The notes below the pieces were generated by a model that was not told where the DNA came from, searched no databases, and was given only the letters and a program-made list of their open reading frames with translations. A DNA stretch of 64,000 nucleotides from Centrapalus pauciflorus (lineage: Eukaryota > Streptophyta > Magnoliopsida > Asterales > Asteraceae): assembly GCA_020465985.1 (NCBI GenBank), contig JAANYP010001762.1:268396-332395 (forward strand), given 5' to 3'. Of the stretch, positions 1-9,229 are shown piece after piece (the first letter of the stretch is position 1; every line of letters begins with the position of its first letter). The position numbers were made by a program, and so were the translations under genes.

Positions 1-14
1 CCAAATCCTCACAA

Positions 15-734
15 ATGGCTCAAAGTAATAATCCCTTTCTTCCAGTGTTCGTTGGTGATGATGTTGTTAAACACTCATCAGTTACCACAATGCTGACCAT
101 CAAACCTACCAACTACATTGCTAACCTAACCATTCCCAAAAACTATGTGGTGAAGGGTTATGAACAGATGGTGGAGTTTCTTCAAGTTCATCCGTTGAAC
201 TATGCTATGACTGCCACTCCTGGTGTCCTGTACCAGGAGATGGTGTACGAGTTTTGGTACACTTGTGCCTACAACCCGGACACCAAAGTCATTAAGGGCA
301 CTATTCTCAATGGGACTAAGACCAGTGAGATAACGATTGATCTTCTCTGGGAGGTTCTTCATCTGCCAACTGCTGAATCATATGACAAGCCTCAACCTGA
401 AGATGATCAAATGGGCAACCTGCTACGCTTCTGTGGTGTGGCAGAACCCAAAATCGGAGCAACATTGTTTAGGAAGGATTTGTCTCCGACCTACAGTTTT
501 CTATTTGCCTCGGTGGTAATGTGCTTCGGAAGTAAGGTTGGTTCCATTGACCAACTGAGTCGTGATGAAGTTCCCATTGTTCTACAGCTGGTGGATGGGA
601 CAACAATCGACTTGGCAAAATGGATTTTTCTGAATTTGAGGGGCCTGGTACAACAAGAAACCCGTCCAGCTGCTGTTCGGTATCCAAGGTTTCTGAGCCT
701 CATCTTCAAGCATCATTGTGGTGAGCATCTATAA
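15..734 (+). CDS. A1 additional ORF, N-terminal globular domain
   Basis: 239-residue reading frame starting ATG GCT CAA at 15, on an unbroken stretch. Function is not known. Residues about 47-82 (MVEFL... ending EFW) and the PRF motif near residue 224 (RYPRFLSLIF) match, in order and spacing, landmarks in the aORFs of family B (9230, 24247) and family C (31318, 46024). It has no retroviral enzyme motif and no obvious signal peptide. Similar ORFs downstream of copia pol are common in Asteraceae genomes, sometimes annotated under unrelated names. It ends at TAA 732-734, but the same frame resumes after a second stop at 813-815, so this stop is probably a mutation that splits a longer protein. 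The upstream pol lies outside the window. Confidence 0.6.
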   Translation: MAQSNNPFLPVFVGDDVVKHSSVTTMLTIKPTNYIANLTIPKNYVVKGYEQMVEFLQVHPLNYAMTATPGVLYQEMVYEFWYTCAYNPDTKVIKGTILNGTKTSEITIDLLWEVLHLPTAESYDKPQPEDDQMGNLLRFCGVAEPKIGATLFRKDLSPTYSFLFASVVMCFGSKVGSIDQLSRDEVPIVLQLVDGTTIDLAKWIFLNLRGLVQQETRPAAVRYPRFLSLIFKHHCGEHL

Positions 735-833
735 AACTCTCAGCCTTTACTTAAGACTACTGCATTCCCTGTCATAGGGAATAAAGTTTTCTATACACCT
801 ATTCTACCCAATTAGCCTCCTCTATCTACTCCA

Positions 834-1568
834 ATGAGGAGGTTACTGGGGTTAGTGGAAGGATCTTCTGATGTGAGGGTTTCTCCCAAAGCTGCTCCCA
901 AGGCAAATTCCAAAGCCAGGTCCAACCTTGTTAAAAGGACCCAGGCAACCACTGCAGCTGGGCCTGTCCCCAAGAAGGCCAAAACAGCTCAGTCTGAGTC
1001 TGCACCTTCAGCCTATGTGGCTGAGGAGGAGCAGGCTCCTCACCTTGGTTCATCTGTTGAACCTGAAGCCTTTGTGGCTGGTGCCTCTGTGGCACCTGAG
1101 ACCATGGAACAGGTCAACCCAACTGTTCCTGACCCAGTCTCACACCCTGTCCAAACTAAACCCATCACCTCTCCACAATCTCCCACTTCATCCATCCAAT
1201 ATCATCGCAAATCACTCGCCAAAAAGAAAACAACCCAAACAACCAGCTCCTGTGTTCCGTCTCAACAAGGTTCAGTTGTAAGAGAAGCCACCCATGCTGC
1301 CTCTCCTATTTTGGGAGAAGGTTCAGCAAAATTGGAGCCTGCTTCACTCCAACCTGAGTCTACCCAGAGTTGCCTAGACCCTCTGGTATCTCCCAACAGG
1401 AACCAGTTGTACAAATGGAGACAGCCACCTCAATTATTCCAGCCTCCCGACAGGCTGAATATATTGAATGACAGGAGTCCTCTCCACTCCATACTGCGTC
1501 CACACTGTCCCCACCTCATACTTCTCTACACCCTGAGTCTGCACGAGGTGTCCACCCTACTGGTTTAG
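834..1568 (+). pseudogene. A1 aORF middle region, frameshifted
   Basis: Same frame as 15-734, separated only by stops at 732 and 813, so it reads as the continuation of that protein. The composition is low complexity: Pro, Ser, Thr, Ala and Gln rich with lysine patches (for example VPKKAKT), typical of a disordered linker. Near 1400-1500 sense coding moves to another frame. The frame used by 1685-4162 is already open well upstream of 1685, so a single indel probably separates the two halves. No enzymatic motif is visible. This is a decayed part of one aORF and not a separate gene. Confidence 0.5.
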
Positions 1569-1684
1569 ACCAACCAGCAAATCAGCCTCAATCTTCTGTT
1601 CCCTATGATACAACTGTTCAACACCAAACAGCTGTTGAGGGACCAACAACACAAGCTGATGAACCTCAGGGAACGTACCATCCC

Positions 1685-4162
1685 TTGGGTGAGGCTGCCC
1701 CTTCTATGCAAACTCCATCAGCAGGTTTCACCACTGCTGATGTTGAAATGCATATCCCATCTCCCCATGATGAGGTACTTTTACACCAAGATACTACAGA
1801 GGGAACCACCACTGGTCTTCATGAAGGTGCTGCAACACAAGAAGTGTCTGAAAGACTACCATCCTCTACCCCCTCTCCTCATGATGCAGCTACTGCCACT
1901 GCTGAAGGACCCTTTGATCCCTCCAAGCTGGGCCACATTACTTTTGCCCAGGCTATGGAGCTTCTCTCAAATGTTCCTCTTCCCTCTCCATCACATCCTC
2001 ATACACCAGCCTCATCATCTTCATCTCCATCAACCCAATCTAAACAGTCAACCCATAAACCTCCATCCCCTAAAGACCTGCCTTTGAAAGATCAGCTTTC
2101 CCTGCTGACCACCAAAGTTGGTTCTTTAGAGACCTCTCTACCCTCTCTTATTTCAGACTCTGTGTCTGAACAGCTTAAGGGATTCTTTGATCTGTTCAAA
2201 GATTCATTCCCAGCCACTCCACAACCTGATAACTCTCCACAGCTGCTTGCACTCACTGCACAGCTGCAAAGTGTCTCTACTTCCCTTTCCTCTATTCTCT
2301 CACTTCAACAGGACTCTGTGTCCTCAATGGCAGCTATATCTCAACATCTATCATCTCTCCTTACTTCTTTCAATTCTACTCTTCCTGCCACTCTGGCCAG
2401 CTTGAACACACTCATTGGCTCCCTATCCAATTCTGTGTCATCAAACCCTGCTGATTTGCAAGATTCTCTTGAACTACATCTTGCACAGCTTCAAAGTTTG
2501 ATGTTTACAGCTTCTGATAGGGAAAACATAGTCAAGTTGACCTCCCTTGCTGATACCCAAACCTCGTCTCTTCAAACCTGTATATCACAGCTTGCAGAGG
2601 TGAAGGACAACCAGGCTTTCTTAGTGAATAGCCTTGTTGGCCCCAAGCCTGCTGCCAAAACTGCTGGCAAGCCTGCTGACGTTGTGTCTTCAGGCAGACC
2701 AGGTGTTGAAGGTACTGGTACATCTCCTTCAAAGGGGGAGAAGTCATCTGCCTCGAAGACTAAGTCTAAGGAGGAGAAAACCTCTTCTCCTAAGGAGAAA
2801 TCAGTGCCTACAATACCCACTGGTCAACCAGCAGGAGCATCTGCAACAGGTACAATGGAAGGTGCTTCCCAAGCTGCTCAGCCTACTCAGGCTGAATCTC
2901 CAATCCCTGCCCAGTCTAAGGGGGAGGATTTCTTTCCTAAGGGCAGGCCAAGCAGCAGAAGGAGGCATCTGATTCTAGAAGAAGAAGAGGAGGAGGAGGA
3001 GGAAAGTCCTGAAGCTGCTGTCACTACAGCAGCTAAAGGAAAAGAAAAAGCAGTAGTTGATCCTCATCAGCAGAAAGCAGCAGAGATTAAATTTCACAAA
3101 CCCAGGGCCAAAGAAATGGGTCTTCCTATGCACAAATACTTTGAGTTTAGAGAAGAACAGCTTCAAGCCCTGGAAGCTCTAAGGAAAGAAGAAGAATCTG
3201 CCAAAGCTGCTAAATCTTTTGCACTTCAAGAGGCAAGGAAAGTTAAAATGTCCTCTCTAGATGTGCAAAAGAAATTAATGGAAGCTGCTAAGGGATCAGC
3301 AGGAGAGAAGGAAGCAGAAAAAGAAAAGGGTGCTCTGGTCTCAGTGACCAAAACTCAAGTGCCTTCTGCAAGAGCCCAGTTCCACTTTGACAACCTGCCA
3401 AGAAGAAAATTTCAGGATGTTCCTGATAGAAGGCTTGCCAAGGAAGCAATCGTCAAAGCTGTTCCCATATCAAGAAAAGGCAGTCAGTGGAAGTTGAAAA
3501 TAACCAGAATGGGTGCAACATGCCAAGATTTACAAACGTATGACTACACTAATGTTGCACAGATGGGGTACAGGGAATGGATTGAGCTGGCAGTTGCTCT
3601 GAGTGAGTCTAAGTCTGAAACGGCTAAGACGATCAGGGCATATGTTAAAAAGCTAATGGAGAGAGTGAAGGATCTTGGCCTGATCTCAAAAGAAGTCAGT
3701 GAGGGTGTCTATGTGACACATCCCAAAATAAAGGCCAGAAGGACAAGGAAGGACACTGAGATGGAGCAACTTCTCATCTTGATAGAACAGGGTGACTATG
3801 CTATTGAGATGAAAGGAGTTGATCACAGCTTGCCTAGTGGTGGAGAGTTTGAAGAAGGCAATATTATTGAAGAGCCTGAGCTTGGGGCATTTTTTGTAGA
3901 TCCCCTAACTCAGAATAGATGCTTTCAGAGACCTTCAGATCTATACAAGGTAGATCTAAGACAGCTTGCAGCCTTCAGACTTGCAGCTTCATTCAGGCAA
4001 TCAGGGAAGTGGAGAGCAGCCGTCTGGGATCAGCTCAGAGGCTTTTATGAGAGAGGAGAACTTGAAGATCCCAAGTTTATGATCAACAGAAGTGAAGTTC
4101 AACAACTTGAGGAAACAAGGGAGGAACTTGAAAAGATGTTTGAAGGTCCTCCTCCACTGTAG
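1685..4162 (+). CDS. A1 aORF, disordered/coiled middle and C-terminal domain
   Basis: 825-residue open frame ending TAG at 4162. The listed start is not a true start: the frame is open upstream, so this is the 3' part of the aORF. Order: Ser/Pro/Thr-rich disordered region (residues 1-130), a long Leu/Ser-rich helical stretch (about 130-330), Lys/Glu-rich linker, an acidic run of eight Glu (about residue 437), an Ala/Glu/Lys coiled coil (about 475-560), then a better-conserved C-terminal domain (about 590-760, with KLKITRMGA and YREWIELAVALS). The C-terminal domain may be a remote homologue of the aORF C-termini of families B and C. No integrase, RT or envelope-type transmembrane pattern is seen. 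It is followed by the element's PPT and LTR. Function unknown; a virion or Env-like accessory protein is only a guess. Confidence 0.6.
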   Translation: MGEAAPSMQTPSAGFTTADVEMHIPSPHDEVLLHQDTTEGTTTGLHEGAATQEVSERLPSSTPSPHDAATATAEGPFDPSKLGHITFAQAMELLSNVPLPSPSHPHTPASSSSSPSTQSKQSTHKPPSPKDLPLKDQLSLLTTKVGSLETSLPSLISDSVSEQLKGFFDLFKDSFPATPQPDNSPQLLALTAQLQSVSTSLSSILSLQQDSVSSMAAISQHLSSLLTSFNSTLPATLASLNTLIGSLSNSVSSNPADLQDSLELHLAQLQSLMFTASDRENIVKLTSLADTQTSSLQTCISQLAEVKDNQAFLVNSLVGPKPAAKTAGKPADVVSSGRPGVEGTGTSPSKGEKSSASKTKSKEEKTSSPKEKSVPTIPTGQPAGASATGTMEGASQAAQPTQAESPIPAQSKGEDFFPKGRPSSRRRHLILEEEEEEEEESPEAAVTTAAKGKEKAVVDPHQQKAAEIKFHKPRAKEMGLPMHKYFEFREEQLQALEALRKEEESAKAAKSFALQEARKVKMSSLDVQKKLMEAAKGSAGEKEAEKEKGALVSVTKTQVPSARAQFHFDNLPRRKFQDVPDRRLAKEAIVKAVPISRKGSQWKLKITRMGATCQDLQTYDYTNVAQMGYREWIELAVALSESKSETAKTIRAYVKKLMERVKDLGLISKEVSEGVYVTHPKIKARRTRKDTEMEQLLILIEQGDYAIEMKGVDHSLPSGGEFEEGNIIEEPELGAFFVDPLTQNRCFQRPSDLYKVDLRQLAAFRLAASFRQSGKWRAAVWDQLRGFYERGELEDPKFMINRSEVQQLEETREELEKMFEGPPPL

Positions 4163-4514
4163 TAGAGTCCATCTACCATCTGGGTAGGTGAAGAATGGAA
4201 GCTGTCCATCAGTTGGATAGGCTTACCATTATCTGCTCCCAACACAAACAGTCCAAAACCTGCTGTATATTAGTTGTACTTTAATTACATAAGTTGTAAT
4301 TTTTCTTTTACATTAGTTGTAATATACATCAGTACATAAGTTGTACTTTTGTAAAAACATGTGTTGTTTTATGTAATCAAGAATCAGTGTATGTATAAAC
4401 TGATCTGTTACTTTACTTTGATGTTGTAATCTTATTTCAGCAAATGTACTGTAAAAATATATAGTGATTTTTGATAAGGCCAGCTTAGACTGGTTATTGC
4501 AAATAGGGGGAGAT
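4163..4514 (+). other. A1 3' untranslated region with UUGUA repeats and PPT
   Basis: No gene. Between about 4270 and 4345 the motif AGTTGTA occurs four times at roughly 20-25 bp spacing, each followed by a T/A-rich stretch. Plant far-upstream polyadenylation signals are UUGUA-rich, so these could be 3'-end signals. The polypurine tract AGGGGGAGAT (about 4505-4514) directly precedes the LTR. Confidence 0.5.
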
Positions 4515-5649
4515 TGTTAGGCACAAAAAGGCCTCAGTCAAACCTGTTCTGCATCTGAGGGGGAGATTCTTAATCAAACCTGTTGATGCACTTGAAAGGT
4601 ATAATTTAAGGCCTGTCTATGCCTTATTGAAACCTATTAAGTGATTTTCAATATCAGCGAAAGCTGTTCTATGTGTTGCATTCGTTGCAACAAAGACAGC
4701 TTGTCCAAGCTGTTCAGTCTGCTGAACAGGCTGGACATAAACTATCTACGCTGCTTTACACTGGTGAGCAGCTTGGCCAGTTTACAAGGGTTCTATTCTT
4801 TGTGAATAGAACCTGTTCTTTGTGAATAGGCTAAACACTTTTTGGAATATGTTTCCAAGTCCTCATGTATTGTTTTTGGCTAAAAGATCAGTTTACAAAG
4901 GCGAAGAAAAAGTGGAAAACAGAACTGCTCAGCCTGCCCATGCTGTTCTGTTACATGAAGACAAAGGATATTTGAAAAAGGATGACAGACCTTTTCTTAT
5001 ATCAAAATAGGCCTTAACAAAGGAAGAAAGACACAAAGTTGACATTCCTTATTTAGTTAAAGCTAATGCAACAGTAGACAAAGTGAAAAGACAAAAGTTC
5101 TGCCCACATGAAGAAAAGTCTGCTTTTCAGAATGTGCAGAAAAGTTTATGTTGTCTTTTCAACAAGACTTTCCCTTTTTCCTTTCGTCCAATGAAGAAGC
5201 TTCACTTAGATCCTCTGAGTGAGTATAAAAATAAACTTCTAAGGATTGAAAGATTAAGCCAAAAAGCTAAGTGATGAACCCAACAGTGAACGTGCATTTA
5301 AGTGTGTCTTTCATGCATGCAAGTTTGCTTGGATAAAACAGTGCTTTGTGTCTAAGCTGTTCTTATCCAAGTTGTCCCTCTGAGTCTTGTAAACACAGTG
5401 AGTGATTCTTAGTGAGTGTATTCATTGTAACTAGTTTGAGTCTGTCTTAGACTAGTTAAAAATAATGTTGTATCTGTCATCATAGCTTGAACCTTTCCGC
5501 ATTCAAGCTCGTTTGTAATTAACATGTGTTGATAATACATACAAACATTGAGAAAACTGTGTGCAGTTTTTAAATAGCTGTATTCACCCCCCCCCCCCCC
5601 CCCTCTACAGCTTAAGGCTATATACTTGGGATACCTTTCGGGACCTACA
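4515..5649 (+). repeat. A1 3' LTR (1135 bp)
   Basis: Starts TGTTAGGCAC directly after a GGGGGAGAT tract and ends GGGACCTACA. The same start and end occur at 52554-53622, where they are followed by a primer-binding site, so the boundaries are well supported. It carries a perfect 8-bp inverted repeat, CTGTTCAG...CTGAACAG, at 4711-4730 and a run of 17 C at 5587-5603 near the 3' end. Confidence 0.9.
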
Positions 5650-7255
5650 AACACGGTACTGTTATCGATGATCAACGACTCCGATGTGTTTCACACGTGT
5701 TTTATCTCATAAGTAGAGCCGAAAAATGTGCAAATGGCACTGAAAGACAATTCTTCAGTTGAAGCCATGCAAGAAGAACTGTCACAGTTAAGAAAACTTG
5801 AAGTATGGGAGTTAATGCCATTACCTCGAGGAGAAGTCGCTATAAAGGCCAAATGGGTCTTTAAGTGCAAAAGGGATGATCGGGCTATAGTTACTCGCAA
5901 CAAGGCAAGACTCGTGGTCAAAGGGTTCAACCAGGAAGATGGAATTGATTATAACGAAGTGTTTGCACCAGTGGCGAGGATCGAGGCAATTCGTTTGTTT
6001 CTTGCTTTCGCGTCCTTCAAAGGGTTTAAGGTATATCAACTCGACGTCAAGAGTGAATTCTTGTACGGCCAGGTGAAGAAATTGGTGTATGTCGAACAAC
6101 CACCATGGTTTACTGATCCAAAGTATCCCAACAGAGTATATCGACTTGATAAGGCTTTGTATGGATTGCATCAGGCATCTAGGACTTGGTATGAGACACT
6201 GTCAACTCATCTTTTAGACAATGGGTTTGAGAGAGGGAGAATTGATAGTACACTATTCGTGAAATGGAAAGGTGAAGATTTTATCTTAGTACAAGTGTAC
6301 GTGGACGATATCATCTTCGAATCGTCAAACGAACAGATGTGCAAGGACTTTGAAAAGGTTATGAAGTTGAAGTTTGAGATGAGTGCTATGGGAGAGCTGA
6401 ACTTCTTTCTTGGTTTACAAGTTGAACAAAGGAAAGAAGGAATATTTACTCATCAGACGAAGTATGTCTACGACATTTTGGAACGCTTCAGGATTGAAGA
6501 AACAAAGCTGACCGCACACTTTAGTACTCCGATTCAAGTGAATCATAATCTTGGACCGGGTATAGATAGTGATACTGATATGGATCCAACTTTATATCGG
6601 GCCATGATCGGGTCACTTATGTATTTAACTGCATCTAGACCTGACATAATGTTTGTTGTGTGTATTTGTGCAAGGTTTTAAGCAAATCCAAAGGAGATGC
6701 ATATGAAAGCCGTGAAGCGAATTCTGAGATACCTGAAGTCGAAACCGAAGCAGGGACTTTGGTATCATGCTGATGGAGATCTGGAATTGGAAGCGTACAC
6801 GGACTCTGACTATGGTGGATGTAGCTTGAACTGGAAATCAACAACTGGAGGTTGTCAGTTCCTTGGAGGGAGGCTCGTATCCTGGCAATGCAAGAAACAA
6901 ACTTCGGTAGTCGTATCAACGTGCGAGGCCGAGTATGTCGCTACTGGTAGTTGATGTTCACAGGTTCTGTGGATCCAACAACAATTGCGGCATTACGGTT
7001 TGACTTATACTCATACTCCCATTAGGATAGACAATCAATCAACAATTGCATATAACAAATAATCCAGTTAAACACAGTAAGACAAAGCACATAGACATAA
7101 GTCATCATTTTATACGTTATTGTGCTAAAAAGAATTTGATAAAATTGGTAAAAGTTGCAACGGAAGACAATAATGCAGATTTATTCACAAAAGCGTTTGA
7201 GAAATCACGCTTTGAATTGTTAGTTCAACTAAATGACATGCGTAATCCAGAGTAA
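5650..7255 (+). pseudogene. B1 pol, RT and RNase H (broken)
   Basis: Copia reverse transcriptase and RNase H. The 5728-6681 frame has the RT start WELMPLP, the KWVFKCK block, QLDVKSEFLYG and the catalytic YVDD (VQVYVDDIIFES). RNase H follows at 6697-6954 (YTDSDYGGC, STCEAEYVA), and the C-terminus at 7046-7255 ends NDMRNPE. Breaks: a stop at about 6680 (TAA where B2 has CAA), a stop at 6952-6954, and a small frameshift before 7046. Integrase and protease would lie left of A1. The enzyme would copy element RNA in cytoplasmic particles, but this copy cannot make a full product. The E in KSEFLYG replaces the usual A. Confidence 0.85.
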
Positions 7256-8460
7256 CTTGACCCTAGTAGATTTTCTTTTTATAATAAGTTATTAATTTAG
7301 TTTATCAGCTTATTTTTCTTTTAAATGAAAAACAAAAGGAAAAAGAGAGAAAATCATGAAAATCTAAAAAAAAAAAGAGAATATCAAAAAATGAGTTAAG
7401 TCTTAGAATCATAGGTTTAAAGTGACGAAAATTACCACAGTCTAACAAACTCTAAGTGTTATGCTTTCACACATAATGTACCTTAAAATCTAAGTGATAT
7501 ACACACTATTGTCTGATATGTTGGTAGGCATAATACATGAAGTAAATCCTAACAACTAATAAAATAATCAAGATAATGTCATATGTGTAACTAACTTAGA
7601 TGTATGACCAAAATGTCTTAATTTCTATGCTAGAGACATACATACAATGATTATGAATGAGGTATGCATATTTATCAGGGGGATGTATAGCAACATCAAA
7701 ATACGTCTTAAACAAAGAAAGAAAAGGGAAGTCAAAACAAGTCGCTTTATTGTACGTGAGTAAACGCTGTTTTGACTTAAACTAGCAAGATAAGTCGCTT
7801 TGTTGTACTTGAGTATAGACATGTCACCGCTGTCTTGCTAACATAAGAGGAACTCTAAGACAAACTAAGACACTCTGTTGTAAATAAATACAGAACTGTG
7901 TCCGGCGTTTGCCTTTTAAAGAAAATTTTGAAACACCAAAAAGTCATAATCATTGTGTGTCTGCCTTGATCATAGAAGTATGTCTAAGTGTGGGACACGT
8001 ACGGTAATTTTTTGATAAATAAAAAGGCCAAACGAATTTCCAAAGTGTTGAATGTTTAAAGGGTAAAACATACCGACAATAGACTTGGAATGTATATCAC
8101 GACAAACAATCAAAGGAATAAAAATTCCTAAGTGTGAGAGTGAAATACTGAAAGTGCGTTCTGACACCGTTATCTGATTGAACCTTCTTTGACTATCTCG
8201 CAAAAATATTCTGTTAGTGTATTTTTACCCTTAAACGATTTTTAAGTTAATTTAATTTTTATTTTAATTCATTTTATTTTATTTTAATTTATTTTATCTT
8301 AACTTTTAATAAATAGGAATAAGGTCAAAGTTACTAGGATGCATTTTTAGTTGGATAAACAAAATTGTGTGATAATCTGTTGCTTAGTGTGAATGTTGTG
8401 CAAAGTTGGAAAAATTCTGTTAAGTGAAAAAGTTGAAAATTTTGGATTTTATTCAAGAAT
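7256..8460 (+). other. B1 post-pol noncoding region with structured-RNA signature
   Basis: No credible ORF. The stretch is collinear with B2 22093-23460, including purine-rich A/G segments near 7320-7400, a GTGTT..CACACATAAT block near 7460, and a GGAATAAAAATTCC self-complementary block near 8114. Conservation of a noncoding region in two separately inserted copies, together with the hairpins annotated next, suggests an RNA role such as packaging, stability or translation of the downstream ORF. Confidence 0.55.
7729..7917 (+). ncRNA. Three tandem hairpins in B1 (cis RNA element candidate)
   Basis: Hairpin 1 (7729-7778) has a perfect 10-bp outer stem AAGTCAAAAC/GTTTTGACTT. Hairpin 2 (7783-7840) has an 8-bp stem TAGCAAGA/TCTTGCTA. 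Hairpin 3 (7857-7917) has AAGxCAAAC/GTTTGxCTT plus an inner GACAC/GTGTC. All three share the loop-side sequence CTTTGTTGTAC or close variants, then a short inner stem and a tetraloop-sized loop (GTGA in hairpin 1), then an AGAxxTGT block. The outer stems differ from one another while the loops stay similar, which is the pattern of repeated RNA modules. Family and function are unknown. Confidence 0.5.
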
Positions 8461-9229
8461 TTTTAATTAAGTTCGAACATCAGCCAAGTCCGAAGTTACA
8501 TTCGAACTTGCTGCAAGGTCGAACTTAACATAAGTTCGAAGGTGGTTGGATATAAATAGGTCAACGGTGCTTCATTCAATGCACTTACCTTCGAACTTAC
8601 TCTTACGAACTAACATGTGCGATCTCGAACATACGCTCGAACTTATCGACATTTCGAATTTGATTTCTGTTTCTCGAAGTTTTCTACTGGTCCTCGAACA
8701 CCCACACACTTAAGTGTTTTGAACCATCTAATACTAAGTGAGTGTAAGTTTAGGACCTCTTTAGTGACTCAAATCGACAAATTTTGAGTTTTTGTGTCAT
8801 TTAGAACTAGGTGCTTTAAATCACATGTTTTAAAAGCAAAAATCTAAAATTAATGATTCATAAACTTGATTAGAACTAGATTCTACTGTTAATCAACTCA
8901 AATAGGGTTAAAATCATGGTTGTGAAATTGAAAATGGCCGACTTCGAACTTGTTCTTCAGGTTCGAACTTGTCAGGACTTCGAACTTATTAAAATATCTA
9001 TAAGTTCGAAGTCATACATGTTCGAATAGTTGTCTCAAACTTATGTAAGTTCGAAGGACAAAAGACTTGTCGAACTTAATTAAATTCGAATGTGTTATAG
9101 TCTCGAATTTAGTAAGTTCGAATATGTTAAAATTCGAACTTAATCAAGTTCGAATTTATACAAGTTCGAATAACATAAATTTTTGAAAATTAATTTCTAA
9201 CAGTTTGTGTACATAAATTGCGTGCAGAT
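8461..9229 (+). promoter_or_regulatory. B1 internal promoter and leader before aORF
   Basis: TATAAATAGG at 8551-8560, followed by TCAACGGT, matches B2 23576-23585 in sequence and in position relative to the aORF. I count 23 TCGAA pentamers on the plus strand between 8461 and 9180, mostly as TTCGAA. A donor-like GTAAGT (8744) and an acceptor GTGCAG (ending 9227), with a CTAAC branch site at 9197-9201, could bound a leader intron of about 484 bp ending just before the aORF ATG at 9230. This reads as a separate RNA polymerase II transcription unit for the aORF; it is inferred from sequence only. Confidence 0.5.

Larger units (their letters stand above)
1..5649 (+). mobile_element. Copia element A1, 3' portion (aORF and 3' LTR)
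   Basis: The window opens inside a Ty1/copia element of a family I call A. Only the aORF, its 3' untranslated stretch, the polypurine tract and the 3' LTR are present; gag, pol and the 5' LTR lie to the left. The family assignment comes from the LTR, which matches the 5' LTR of A2 at 52554-53622 along its whole length. The right LTR end at 5649 abuts pol sequence of B1: the bases after 5649 resemble those at about 20535 in B2. A1 is therefore inserted in B1 pol, between integrase and RT. Confidence 0.85.

Noticed and set aside
720..734. Donor-like GTGAGC in the A1 aORF at the end of the first frame
   Set aside because: No convincing acceptor that restores the frame was found; two plain nonsense mutations explain the break better.
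4822..5274. Short plus-strand frames in the A1 LTR
   Set aside because: Inside LTR U3/R, and not preserved as frames in the A2 LTR.
5409..5675. Minus-strand frame with a glycine run
   Set aside because: The glycines come from the C17 homopolymer of the LTR; not coding.
7729..7917. Hammerhead or tRNA-like ribozyme in the hairpin array
   Set aside because: No CUGAUGA/GAAA hammerhead core and no cloverleaf or B-box sequence; only repeated stem-loops are supported.
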